From NCBI RefSeq assembly GCF_023516595.1, contig NZ_JAMGBG010000081.1, forward strand, positions 1 through 33,857: DNA of 33,857 nt. Direction: 5' to 3'. Below, one piece after another: positions 14,931 to 22,169 of this stretch. A program made the position numbers and the translations under genes. A model generated the notes under the pieces. The model saw only the letters and a program-made list of their open reading frames with translations, was not told the DNA's origin and ran no database searches. The stretch's first letter is position 1. Every line of letters begins with the position of its first letter. Source of the stretch: Streptomyces neyagawaensis (GTDB lineage Bacteria; Actinomycetota; Actinomycetes; Streptomycetales; Streptomycetaceae).

Positions 14931-16079
14931 TCACCCCGCCGCGATGTGCAGGACGGCGTCGGCGCCGTCCAAGGTGGCCCGATTGAGGGGGAAATATCCC
15001 TGCGGGGGTGTGGTGTCGGTGCGGGTGCGGGCGGTCGGGATCGCGGCGGCCGGGGTCAGGGCCCAGGTGGAGATCCGGCGTTGCAGGCCGCCCTCGTAGG
15101 TGTCCGGGTCGGGTTCGCCGAGCGCGATGGCCTCGCTGCGCCCGAGGCTGCCGGCGACGAAGGCGTACCGCTCGCCCTCCAGCGACGCCACGACGGCTCC
15201 GGCGCCGTACCAGTTCACCTCCGCGTCCCCCATGCGCAGGGTGCCGGGGTTCCGCTGGAGGTGGAGGTTGTGGGAGAAGACCAGGGTCGGGCCGCGGCGG
15301 GCCTCGGTCCGGCGGATGTCGAGGAGGTTGCGGGCCATGAGCATGTCCCGGGTGACACACAGCCGGGTCACCCGCGCGCCCTCCTCGATGCGCTGGGCCG
15401 CCTCCCGGTGGTAGCGCAGCAGCCCGATGACGGCGGTGAGGTGGATCCTGGTCCGGGTCCAGGCGTCCCGCGAGGTCGCCGCGATGAGTTCCGGCGCGCG
15501 TTCGTGGAGAGCTGCGAGCATGTCGTCCGCGATCACCCGCAGCCGTGCGGCGTCCGTCGAGTCGCCGACCGACCGGGCGGGGTCCAGGACCGCCTCCGTA
15601 CGGCTCCACCGCTCGTCGTCGCCCACCAGGTGGGCGAAGTCGAGATCCGGGCCGGGGGCCGGGCTGTGCCGCAGGTACGCGGCGGCGTGTTCGAGGTAGG
15701 GGCGGGGGCTGGGGGCGCTCATGGTCTCCAGCGGGGCGTCGAAGCCGTGGAACGTCAGCCTCTCCCCGGGCGCCCGGCCCTCGTTGTACCTGCGCATCCA
15801 GGCGATCAGCCGCCGGTTGCCGTCCAGTTCGCCGAAGCCGTGGGAGAAGCCGTCGCGCATCACCGTGTCGAGGGTGCCGATCCCCTCCCGGACGTAGTCG
15901 TCCACGGCGAGCGCGGCCACGCGATCCGTCTCCAGCGCGACGGAGCGGAAGCCGTGCCCGACCAGCTCGGCGAACAGGTCGTTGCGGAGCCGCGCGAAGG
16001 CCGGTTCCTGGTGGGTGGGTTCGCCGAGCGCCAGAAGGTCGCACGACGGGGGCACGAAGTCTCGGATGTCCTGACTCAT
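14931..16079 (-). CDS. Erythromycin-esterase-family hydrolase
   Basis: 382 residues from ATG 16079, which follows GGAGG. Family marks: LLALGEPTHQEPAF near residue 20, with the first catalytic-site histidine; SVALETDRVAALAVDDYV; GFDAPLETM near residue 118; and LVFSHNLHLQRNPGTL near 267, with the second histidine. The family includes EreA and EreB, which open macrolide lactones, and many genomic members of unknown substrate. It is divergent from a double-MerR regulator, and that arrangement suggests inducible detoxification. Macrolide hydrolysis is only one possibility, as most chromosomal homologues have not been shown to be resistance enzymes. Confidence 0.88.
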   Translation of the reverse strand: MSQDIRDFVPPSCDLLALGEPTHQEPAFARLRNDLFAELVGHGFRSVALETDRVAALAVDDYVREGIGTLDTVMRDGFSHGFGELDGNRRLIAWMRRYNEGRAPGERLTFHGFDAPLETMSAPSPRPYLEHAAAYLRHSPAPGPDLDFAHLVGDDERWSRTEAVLDPARSVGDSTDAARLRVIADDMLAALHERAPELIAATSRDAWTRTRIHLTAVIGLLRYHREAAQRIEEGARVTRLCVTRDMLMARNLLDIRRTEARRGPTLVFSHNLHLQRNPGTLRMGDAEVNWYGAGAVVASLEGERYAFVAGSLGRSEAIALGEPDPDTYEGGLQRRISTWALTPAAAIPTARTRTDTTPPQGYFPLNRATLDGADAVLHIAAG

Positions 16080-16108
16080 GAGCCTCCATCGTATCTTTGA
16101 AGGTCCGG

Positions 16109-16167
16109 TTGAGACTTGGTGCCGCATTCCGCGTGCACAGCTGCTCGGCATGACCGTAAAGTCTCAA
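16109..16167. promoter_or_regulatory. Paired TTGAGACTT half-sites upstream of the MerR-type gene
   Basis: TTGAGACTT (16109-16117) and its exact reverse complement AAGTCTCAA (16159-16167) face each other with centres 50 bp apart, close to five helical turns. Each TTGAGA could also act as a -35 for one of the divergent genes. They cover the whole gap between the esterase-family gene and the regulator, and the right copy overlaps the first ATG candidate region of the regulator. Confidence 0.55.
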
Positions 16168-16953
16168 ACGATGACGAGCCTGCGACCTTCCGATCTCGCG
16201 CGTGAGCACGGCCTGTCGGCCCAGGCGGTCCGCAACTACGAGCGGGACGGGTTCCTCCCGCCCGCCGAGCGCACGGACAGCGGCTACCGCGTCTACACCG
16301 AGCTGCACGCGGCGGCCCTGCGCGCCTTCCTCGCCCTCGTCCCGGCGTACGGGCACGGGGCCGCCGGCCGCATCATGCGCGCGCTCCACGGCGGTGCGCT
16401 CGACGAAGCGCTGACCCTCGTCGACCACGGCCACAGCCGACTGCTCCGCGACCGGGAGACCCTCGAAGCGGTACGGGACGCCCTCGGCCGGCTGACGACG
16501 GAGCACGCGGAGCACGCGGGGCATGCGGAGCCGACCGGGCCGGGGGCCCACCGGCCTTGGAGCGTCGGCGAGTTGGCCCGCCATCTGGAGGTCACCCCGG
16601 CGACGCTGCGGAAGTGGGAGGAGGCGGGCATCCTCGCCCCCGCGCGTGACCCGGCCACCGGGTACCGCGTCTTCCGCGCCGACGACGTCCGCGACGCCGA
16701 GCTCGCCCATCTACTGCGGCGCGGCGGCCGTCCACTCGACCACATCGCCACCGTGGTCCGGCGGATCCGCACGGCCGGCGGCGCGGAGGCCCTCACCTCC
16801 TCCCTCGACGACTGGCAGCACAGGCTGACCGCGCGAGGCGTCGCCATGCTCAACGCGGCCACCCACGTCAGCCGTTACCTGACCCTCCTGGACCTCCCGG
16901 CCCCGCCGTCCACCGCCTCGGCGCCTTCCGCCGCCGGCCCCCAGCACTCCTGA
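16150..16953 (+). CDS. Regulator with two MerR-type DNA-binding domains (TioE-like)
   Basis: 267 residues from ATG 16150, or 260 from ATG 16171; neither has a ribosome binding site. The first MerR winged helix is LRPSDLAREHGLSAQAVRNY with the wing SGYRVYT (about 10-50). A second full MerR unit is WSVGELARHLEVTPATLRKW with wing TGYRVFRADDV (about 137-185). They are joined by a helical part and a short histidine-alanine linker. Single-chain double-MerR regulators of the TioE type are known in actinomycetes, usually beside the transport or resistance genes they control. The divergent erythromycin-esterase-family gene is the obvious target. Confidence 0.85.
   Translation: MTVKSQTMTSLRPSDLAREHGLSAQAVRNYERDGFLPPAERTDSGYRVYTELHAAALRAFLALVPAYGHGAAGRIMRALHGGALDEALTLVDHGHSRLLRDRETLEAVRDALGRLTTEHAEHAGHAEPTGPGAHRPWSVGELARHLEVTPATLRKWEEAGILAPARDPATGYRVFRADDVRDAELAHLLRRGGRPLDHIATVVRRIRTAGGAEALTSSLDDWQHRLTARGVAMLNAATHVSRYLTLLDLPAPPSTASAPSAAGPQHS
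16501..16527 (+). repeat. 9-bp triplet repeat inside the MerR-type gene
   Basis: GAGCACGCG, GAGCACGCG and GGGCATGCG stand in tandem, in frame, and encode EHA-EHA-GHA in the linker between the two DNA-binding domains. Copy number changes would alter linker length by three residues each. Confidence 0.9.
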
Positions 16954-17182
16954 CGTCGCACGTCAATGAGGGTCTCCCCTTGGATCAGGGCGCACAGCGG
17001 GCTTGCAGTGAACCGAAGTTGACGCGTTCTCAAAAACGTCACCGAACCGCCCCCTGCCGGTTACACACGGAATGACCCGTCCATGCCAATCTCTCGATTA
17101 CCCACACAGTCAACCCGCGTAGACAGAGACTCCCCGAACCACCCCTCCGTCCACGCGGCCCTCTGGGAAGGGACAACCCCTC

Positions 17183-17986
17183 ATGCCTGCTGCGCGGATA
17201 CGCAGTTGGAAGACGGTCGCGCTCGCGACGTCGGCCGTGCTCGCCGGTCTCGTCCTGCCGGCGGCCACCGCCGCCCCCGCCTCGGCGACGACGACGGCGT
17301 ACGACGACACGTACTACGCGAACGCGATCGGCAAGACCGGCACGGCGCTGAAGTCCTCGCTGCACACGATCATCAGCGACCAGACGTCCATCTCGTACTC
17401 GGCGGTCTGGAACGCGCTGAAGGTCACCGACCAGGACCCCAACAACAGCAGCAACGTGAAGCTGCTGTACAGCGGCATCTCCCGCAGCAAGTCCCTCAAC
17501 GGCGGCAGCACCGGCAACTGGAACCGCGAGCACGTGTGGGCCCAGTCCCACGGCGACTTCGGCACCTCCGCCGGCCCCGGCACCGACCTGCACCACCTGC
17601 GGGCCGAGGACGTCCAGGTCAACGCCCGGCGCGGCAACCTCGACTTCGACAACGGCGGCAGCACCTTCACCAACAGCGGCGGCAGCCTCATCGACTCGAA
17701 CTCCTTCGAGCCGCGCGACGCGGTCAAGGGCGACGTGGCCCGCATGATCCTCTACATGGCCGTCCGCTACGAAGGGGACGACGGCTGGCCCAACCTGGAG
17801 CCCAACGACTCCGTCGACAACGGCGGCACCCGCTTCCACGGCCGACTCTCCGTCCTGAAGGCCTGGAACGACGAGGACCCGCCGGACGCGTGGGAAGAGC
17901 GCCGCAACGACCTCATCTACTCCGACTACCAGGGCAACCGGAACCCGTTCATCGACCACCCGGAGTGGGTCGAGGCGATCTGGTAG
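17183..17986 (+). CDS. Secreted EndA/NucM-family endonuclease I
   Basis: 267 residues. A signal peptide is visible (basic start, VALATSAVLAGLVLPAATAAPA, cleavage near ASA). The mature enzyme has the beta-beta-alpha-metal core: NREHVWAQSHG near residues 115-125, with the catalytic histidine, then GTDLHHLRAED near 134-144 and the later NGGTRFHGR. These are the marks of periplasmic or extracellular endonuclease I, which cuts DNA and sometimes RNA with Mg2+. It may scavenge phosphate and nucleosides or break down DNA during development. ATG 17183 follows GGGAAGGG by about 10 bp. The 229-bp upstream gap has no other gene, and I did not find a convincing PhoP box in it. Confidence 0.92.
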   Translation: MPAARIRSWKTVALATSAVLAGLVLPAATAAPASATTTAYDDTYYANAIGKTGTALKSSLHTIISDQTSISYSAVWNALKVTDQDPNNSSNVKLLYSGISRSKSLNGGSTGNWNREHVWAQSHGDFGTSAGPGTDLHHLRAEDVQVNARRGNLDFDNGGSTFTNSGGSLIDSNSFEPRDAVKGDVARMILYMAVRYEGDDGWPNLEPNDSVDNGGTRFHGRLSVLKAWNDEDPPDAWEERRNDLIYSDYQGNRNPFIDHPEWVEAIW

Positions 17987-18004
17987 CGGCGGCGCCGTGC
18001 CGCG

Positions 18005-18037
18005 CGGGCTCCCGGCCGACGAACGGCCGGGAGCCCG
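18005..18037. terminator. Strong bidirectional hairpin after the nuclease gene
   Basis: Perfect 14-bp arms CGGGCTCCCGGCCG and CGGCCGGGAGCCCG around ACGAA. It begins 18 bp after the nuclease stop, and the convergent reductase gene ends 40 bp further on. Confidence 0.85.
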
Positions 18038-18077
18038 TCGCGTCGCCGGGGGCTGTCGGGGCGCTGCGCGCAGCCGG

Positions 18078-19142
18078 TCACCGGACCAGTTCGACGGTGA
18101 GGTGCGCCGACAGCGCCCGCAGGAAGTCGGCCGCGTCGAAGGCCGCCCCGGCGGAGACGACACCCTTCCTGCGGGTCCGCCCCGTGAGGACGCGGTCCAC
18201 CGCCTCCACCGCGAGGGGCGCACTGACGGCGTAGATGTCCTGGCCGCGCGCCACGGCCCGCCGCTCCACCCCGCCGGAGCGGACGACGGCGTCGACGACG
18301 AAGGTCTGCGCGGAACGCCCTTGCTCGTCGGTGGCGGTGGGGGCCGGGGTGTCCGGGTTCGCGAGTTCACCGGCGGCCTCGACGGTCATGTACGTGGTCA
18401 CGTCGGGGACGGACAGATGGCTGGGCACGGTGACGATGTCGGCCATGCTGAACTCGCCGATGACGGCCCTGGTGCCCATCGGCTCAGGGAAGGGCCACTT
18501 CAGGCCGGGCGCGGCGTCGTCCCGGTACTCCAGCCCGCCGTTCGCGTAGCGCACCCGGCGGCCGTCCCTGCGCTCGCGGGAGACGGCGCCCGCCGCGCGG
18601 GTCCCGGCCGTGGGGTGCCAGCCGCTCAGCCCGTACGCGATGTGCGCCTCGTCGGCCGCCTTCCAGTCCCCCATCGCCGCCGTGACGAGCAGGTCGCCGA
18701 GGCCGCCGTAGAACGCCATCGCCGGCACGATCAACGCCCCGGCGGCACGGGCCCGTTCGGTGAAGTGGGCGAAGGTGTCGGCGTTGGCCTCGATCTCGGC
18801 CGCCACGTCCACGTACGGGATCCCGGCGCGCAGGGCCGCCTCGATCACCGGGGCGGCGGTCACCGCGAAGGGCCCTGCGCAGTTGATCACCGCGTCCGCG
18901 CCGGCCAACGCGCGGTCGAGCGAGGCCGCGTCGTCGACGGAGGCCGTCCGGGCGTCGAGGGCCTGCCCGTGCTCCGGTCCCGGCTCGGCGGCCGCGAACG
19001 CCCGCAGCTTGCCGGCGTCCCGCCCCACCGCCACCGGGTGGAAACCGCGCGCCCGCAGCTCCGCCACCACGAACCGCCCGGTGTGCCCGTACGCGCCGAA
19101 GACCGCCACCGTGCGCCGCCCCGACCCCGTCGCCGTACCCAT
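18078..19142 (-). CDS. Saccharopine-dehydrogenase-like NAD(P)-binding protein
   Basis: 354 residues from ATG 19142, preceded by GTGGGAGAG. The N-terminal Rossmann fold shows TVAVFGAYGHTGRFV (GxxGxxG near residues 16-22), and ADAVINCAGPF near 86 and GIPYVDVAAE are typical of saccharopine-dehydrogenase-like and trans-acting-enoyl-reductase-like oxidoreductases. The reaction is not predictable from sequence. It is divergent from the GlxA-type regulator, with the operator between them, so that regulator probably controls it. The frame remains open far upstream, antisense to the regulator, but that extension is not coding. Confidence 0.85.
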   Translation of the reverse strand: MGTATGSGRRTVAVFGAYGHTGRFVVAELRARGFHPVAVGRDAGKLRAFAAAEPGPEHGQALDARTASVDDAASLDRALAGADAVINCAGPFAVTAAPVIEAALRAGIPYVDVAAEIEANADTFAHFTERARAAGALIVPAMAFYGGLGDLLVTAAMGDWKAADEAHIAYGLSGWHPTAGTRAAGAVSRERRDGRRVRYANGGLEYRDDAAPGLKWPFPEPMGTRAVIGEFSMADIVTVPSHLSVPDVTTYMTVEAAGELANPDTPAPTATDEQGRSAQTFVVDAVVRSGGVERRAVARGQDIYAVSAPLAVEAVDRVLTGRTRRKGVVSAGAAFDAADFLRALSAHLTVELVR

Positions 19143-19212
19143 CGTCTCTCCCACCGTTCGTCGCCGTCGCCGTACGCGAAAAGCCGCACCTGGCACCGGC
19201 GTTCGGTCATCA

Positions 19213-19267
19213 CGTCGATCCGTCGTTCCGTCGTTCCGTCGTGATGCGTTCCGTCGTTCCGTTGTGA
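19213..19267. repeat. 8-bp CGTCGTTC tandem repeat in the divergent promoter region
   Basis: CGTCGATC, CGTCGTTC, CGTCGTTC and CGTCGTGA are followed after TGCGTTC by CGTCGTTC and CGTTGTGA. The block is effectively an imperfect duplication of about 23 bp, each half ending in GTGA. It lies 70-125 bp upstream of the reductase start and just outside the GlxA operator. Confidence 0.8.
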
Positions 19268-19300
19268 CCATCCTGGCGAGGGTGGTGGCCTCCTGGTGAG

Positions 19301-19335
19301 TGTCCGGAACGACATGCCCCGTACAATTCCGGACA
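19301..19335 (+). promoter_or_regulatory. Operator and -10 of the GlxA-type regulator gene
   Basis: Exact inverted repeats TGTCCGGAA (19301-19309) and TTCCGGACA (19327-19335), 17 bp apart, flank a -10 TACAAT (19322-19327). Transcription should start about 7 bp after the -10, that is at the A of ATG 19335, so the mRNA is predicted to be leaderless and the right operator arm ends in the start codon. No good -35 is visible, which suits activator-dependent or autoregulated control. Confidence 0.7.
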
Positions 19336-20291
19336 TGGTTTCCGTAGCGCTGGCCGTCACCGAGGGCATGCTGCACTTCGAACTGTCCGTGGCGTACGAG
19401 ATCTTCGCGTCCGTCCCGGACGGCGTCCCCGGCCCCTGGTACGACGTCTCGGTCTGCGGACCGGACGCGGTGCGGGTCGGCCGGTTCCGGATGGAACCCG
19501 ACCACGGGCTGGACCGACTCCCCCACGCGGACACGGTGATCGTCCCCGGCTGGGCCCACGTCGACGAGGAACCGCCCGCCGCCCTGGTCGACGCGGTGCG
19601 CGCGGCCCACGAGGCGGGCGCACGGGTGGCCTCGCTGTGCACGGGCGCGTTCGTGCTGGCCGCCGCCGGCCTGCTGGACGGCAGACGGGCGACCACGCAC
19701 TGGGCCCACACCGATGTCCTGGCCGCCCGCCACCCGGAGGTGGAGGTCGACCCGGACGTGCTGTACGTGGACAACGGCAGCGTGCTCACGTCCGCGGGCA
19801 AGGCCGCCGCGCTGGACCTCTGTCTGCATCTGGTGCGCCTGGACCACGGTTCGGCGGTCGCCAACACCGCGGCCCGGCGACTGGTCGTACCGCCGCACCG
19901 GGCGGGAGGGCAGGCCCAGTTCGTCACGGCCCCGGTGCCCGCGCGCGACGACCATCCGCTCGGCGCGCTGCTCCCCTGGGTTCTCGAACGCCTCGACCAG
20001 CCGCTGACCGTGGAGGACCTGGCGCGCAGGGCGAACATGAGCGCCCGCCACCTGGGCCGCCACTTCCGCGCGGCGACCGGCACCACCCCGTTGCAGTGGC
20101 TGCTGACCCAACGCATCCGGCGCGCCCAGGAGTTGCTGGAGGCCACCGACGACGGGGTGGACGCCGTCGCGGAGGCCACCGGCATGGGTACGGCGACGAC
20201 CCTGCGGCGGCACTTCAACCGCACGGTCGGAGTGCCGCCGGACACATACCGCCGCACGTTCCGCGCCCGCTCGGCGGCGACGGCGGGCTGA
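19335..20291 (+). CDS. GlxA-type regulator (DJ-1/PfpI domain plus AraC HTH)
   Basis: 318 residues from ATG 19335. The N-terminal 180 residues form a DJ-1/PfpI-like domain with VASLCTGAFVLAAAGLLDGR, whose cysteine sits in the nucleophile-elbow position, followed by ATTHWAHTDVL and LYVDNGSVLTSAGKAAALDL. The C-terminal 100 residues are an AraC/XylS double helix-turn-helix (VEDLARRANMSARHLGRHF, then DAVAEATGMGTATTLRRHF). This two-domain form is the AdpA/GlxA/FtrA class. The ATG at 19335 is chosen over GTG 19296 because the operator and -10 occupy the intervening DNA. The divergent reductase gene is the likely target along with itself. Confidence 0.9.
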   Translation: MVSVALAVTEGMLHFELSVAYEIFASVPDGVPGPWYDVSVCGPDAVRVGRFRMEPDHGLDRLPHADTVIVPGWAHVDEEPPAALVDAVRAAHEAGARVASLCTGAFVLAAAGLLDGRRATTHWAHTDVLAARHPEVEVDPDVLYVDNGSVLTSAGKAAALDLCLHLVRLDHGSAVANTAARRLVVPPHRAGGQAQFVTAPVPARDDHPLGALLPWVLERLDQPLTVEDLARRANMSARHLGRHFRAATGTTPLQWLLTQRIRRAQELLEATDDGVDAVAEATGMGTATTLRRHFNRTVGVPPDTYRRTFRARSAATAG

Positions 20292-20336
20292 TCCGGACGG
20301 AGCCGGGACCGCACACGCCAGGCCGCCCGCTCGCAC

Positions 20337-21359
20337 TCAGGAAGTGTGGCGCAGGATCTCGTCGGCGAGGCGGGTGTCCAGGGCCGGGGGCAGGGTGTGG
20401 CCCATGCCCTCGACCATGACCAGGCGGGCGCCCGGGATCGCGGCGGCGGTGGCCTCGGCGTGCGGGGGCGGGAACATCGGGTCCTCCGTGCCGTGCAGCA
20501 CGAGCGTCGGCGCGGTGACGGAGGCGAGGTCCGCCGTGGAGTCGCCGCCTGCGGCCCCGGCGAGCGTGTGGTTCAACCCGACGAGCAGATCGCGGGCCCG
20601 CTCGTACACCCGCCGCTCCATCGCCCGGTACTCCTCCTCGGGGAACGGCAGCACCGGGCCGTGCAGCACCCGCCACAGCGGCAGGCGGAGGGCGAGGTAC
20701 TCCTCGGGACCGGTGTCCGGGCCGGGGAAGGCGGAGGCGAGCGCGGCCAGCAACTCCGGCTCGGGCGGCGGCAGTTCATCAGGGGAAGGGGGCGTGCCCT
20801 CCATGGCCCGCAGGACCACGGCCGCCGTGTCCGTACCGAGGGGCTGGGACGACAGGCTCGTCAGGGTCAGGACCCGCTCCGGAGCCGTGACGGCGATCCG
20901 CTGCGCGATGATCCCACCCAGCGAGGCGCCCACGAGATGCGCGCGGTCCACCCCGAACGCGTCCAGGACGGCGAGCGCGTCGGACGCCAGGTCGGCGACC
21001 GTGTACGGCCGGGCCGCGTAGTCGACGGTGGAGGAGCGGCCGGTGTCGCGGTGGTCGTACCGGACGACCCGGCGGCCCCCGTCGACGAGGCGCCGCACCA
21101 GACCGTCGTTCCACTGCACGCCCTGCGCCTGGGCCCCCATGACCAGCAGCACCGTGGGGTCGCCGGGGCTGCCGAACTCCTCGGCCCACAGCTCGACGCC
21201 GTCGGTGGACACGATCCGCTCCCGGCCGACCAGGGAAGCGCACGCACCCCCGGCCGGACTCCCCGACGCGTCCGCCGCCACATTGTCAGCCACGTTCTCA
21301 GCCACCTTCTCGATCCCCGTCCCCGTCATGTTCGAAGAAGCATTTTCCTGCATGGTCAT
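20337..21359 (-). CDS. Alpha/beta hydrolase, RdmC/DnrP-like
   Basis: 340 residues. After a 45-residue low-complexity N-terminus comes DGVELWAEEFGSPGDPTVLLVMG, then VVRYDHRDTGRSS, the nucleophile elbow HLVGASLGG with Ser146, the acid in VLHGTEDPMFPP and the histidine in MVEGMGHTLPP. The YDHRDTGRSS block and the overall pattern closely resemble aclacinomycin methylesterase (RdmC/DnrP) and its many genomic relatives. The substrate is unknown, and no polyketide cluster is visible here. ATG codons at 21359 and 21353 are both possible starts. The 18-bp palindrome at its 5' end suggests control by the divergent TetR gene. Confidence 0.88.
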   Translation of the reverse strand: MTMQENASSNMTGTGIEKVAENVADNVAADASGSPAGGACASLVGRERIVSTDGVELWAEEFGSPGDPTVLLVMGAQAQGVQWNDGLVRRLVDGGRRVVRYDHRDTGRSSTVDYAARPYTVADLASDALAVLDAFGVDRAHLVGASLGGIIAQRIAVTAPERVLTLTSLSSQPLGTDTAAVVLRAMEGTPPSPDELPPPEPELLAALASAFPGPDTGPEEYLALRLPLWRVLHGPVLPFPEEEYRAMERRVYERARDLLVGLNHTLAGAAGGDSTADLASVTAPTLVLHGTEDPMFPPPHAEATAAAIPGARLVMVEGMGHTLPPALDTRLADEILRHTS

Positions 21360-21372
21360 TCAAGATAATGAC
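21355..21372. promoter_or_regulatory. TetR-type operator between hydrolase and tetR genes
   Basis: An 18-bp perfect palindrome, GTCATT-CAAGAT-AATGAC, overlaps the first codons of the hydrolase and includes GATAAT, a good -10 for the rightward tetR gene. Size and position suit a TetR dimer repressing both directions. Confidence 0.65.
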
Positions 21373-21440
21373 TCGGCGCAGGCCACGCACCCGTTTTTCG
21401 AGTTGGACGCCCCCGCCCTCCGCCCGGCACCCTGATCCCC

Positions 21441-22055
21441 ATGGCCGGAGTCAAGGGGCAGGTGCAGAAGCGGGGCGTGGCACGTCGGCGCGCGATGGTC
21501 GACGCGGCGATCAAGCTGTTCGCGCAGCAGGGCGTGCGCGGCACGGGTGTGGCCGCCATCGCCGAGCGGGCCGGCGCCACCCCCTCCGCCCTGATCCACC
21601 ACTTCGGCAGCAAGGACGGTCTCGTCCAGGCCGTCCTGGAAGAGGCGGACCGGCGCGCCCTGGAGCGGCTGGCGGTCCCCCCGGACGCCGAGCCCACCCT
21701 CGACCAGGCCTTCGACTGGTTCGTCCGGGACGCCGAGCACACCGCCGCCGCCGAACGCGAACTCGCCGCCCTGCACACCACCCTCACCGCCGAGAACCTG
21801 GAGCCGGGCTCCGCCCTGCACACCTGGTTCCGCGACCGGGGCCGGGCGCTGCGGGCCCATCTGACCGCCCTGTTCACGCGGGCGGCGGCGGACGGCACGG
21901 CCCGCGCCGACCTGGACCCGGCGGTCCTGGCGGCGGAGGTGGCCGCGTTCATCGAGGGCGCCCACCTGTTGTGGCTGCTGGACCCCGACGAGGTCGATCT
22001 GACCGCCGTGCACCGCGGCTACTTCGCGGGACTCGCGGCGCGTCTGCGAACCTGA
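21441..22055 (+). CDS. TetR-family repressor
   Basis: 204 residues. The N-terminal DNA-binding domain reads RRRAMVDAAIKLFAQQGVRG, then VAAIAERAGATPSALIHHFGSKDGL (residues 15-62), a textbook TetR helix-turn-helix. The C-terminal ligand domain is all-helical, with no recognisable subgroup mark. It is divergent from the RdmC-like hydrolase gene and probably represses it and itself through the 21355-21372 palindrome. The ATG at 21441 has no ribosome binding site, so a leaderless or short-leader transcript is possible. Confidence 0.93.
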   Translation: MAGVKGQVQKRGVARRRAMVDAAIKLFAQQGVRGTGVAAIAERAGATPSALIHHFGSKDGLVQAVLEEADRRALERLAVPPDAEPTLDQAFDWFVRDAEHTAAAERELAALHTTLTAENLEPGSALHTWFRDRGRALRAHLTALFTRAAADGTARADLDPAVLAAEVAAFIEGAHLLWLLDPDEVDLTAVHRGYFAGLAARLRT

Positions 22056-22169
22056 CCGAAAAACGCCCAACCCTCGTACAACCCCGCTTTCACCTACAAC
22101 CCCCGCCCCCCTGTTCGAGTCGCACTTCCTGAGCAGCAGCTCTCACGATCGATTCGAAAGGCACCGCCC

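Noticed and set aside
16954..17182. PhoP box upstream of the secreted nuclease.
   Set aside because: Isolated pieces such as GGTTCAC on the minus strand occur, but there are no two 11-bp direct units in register.
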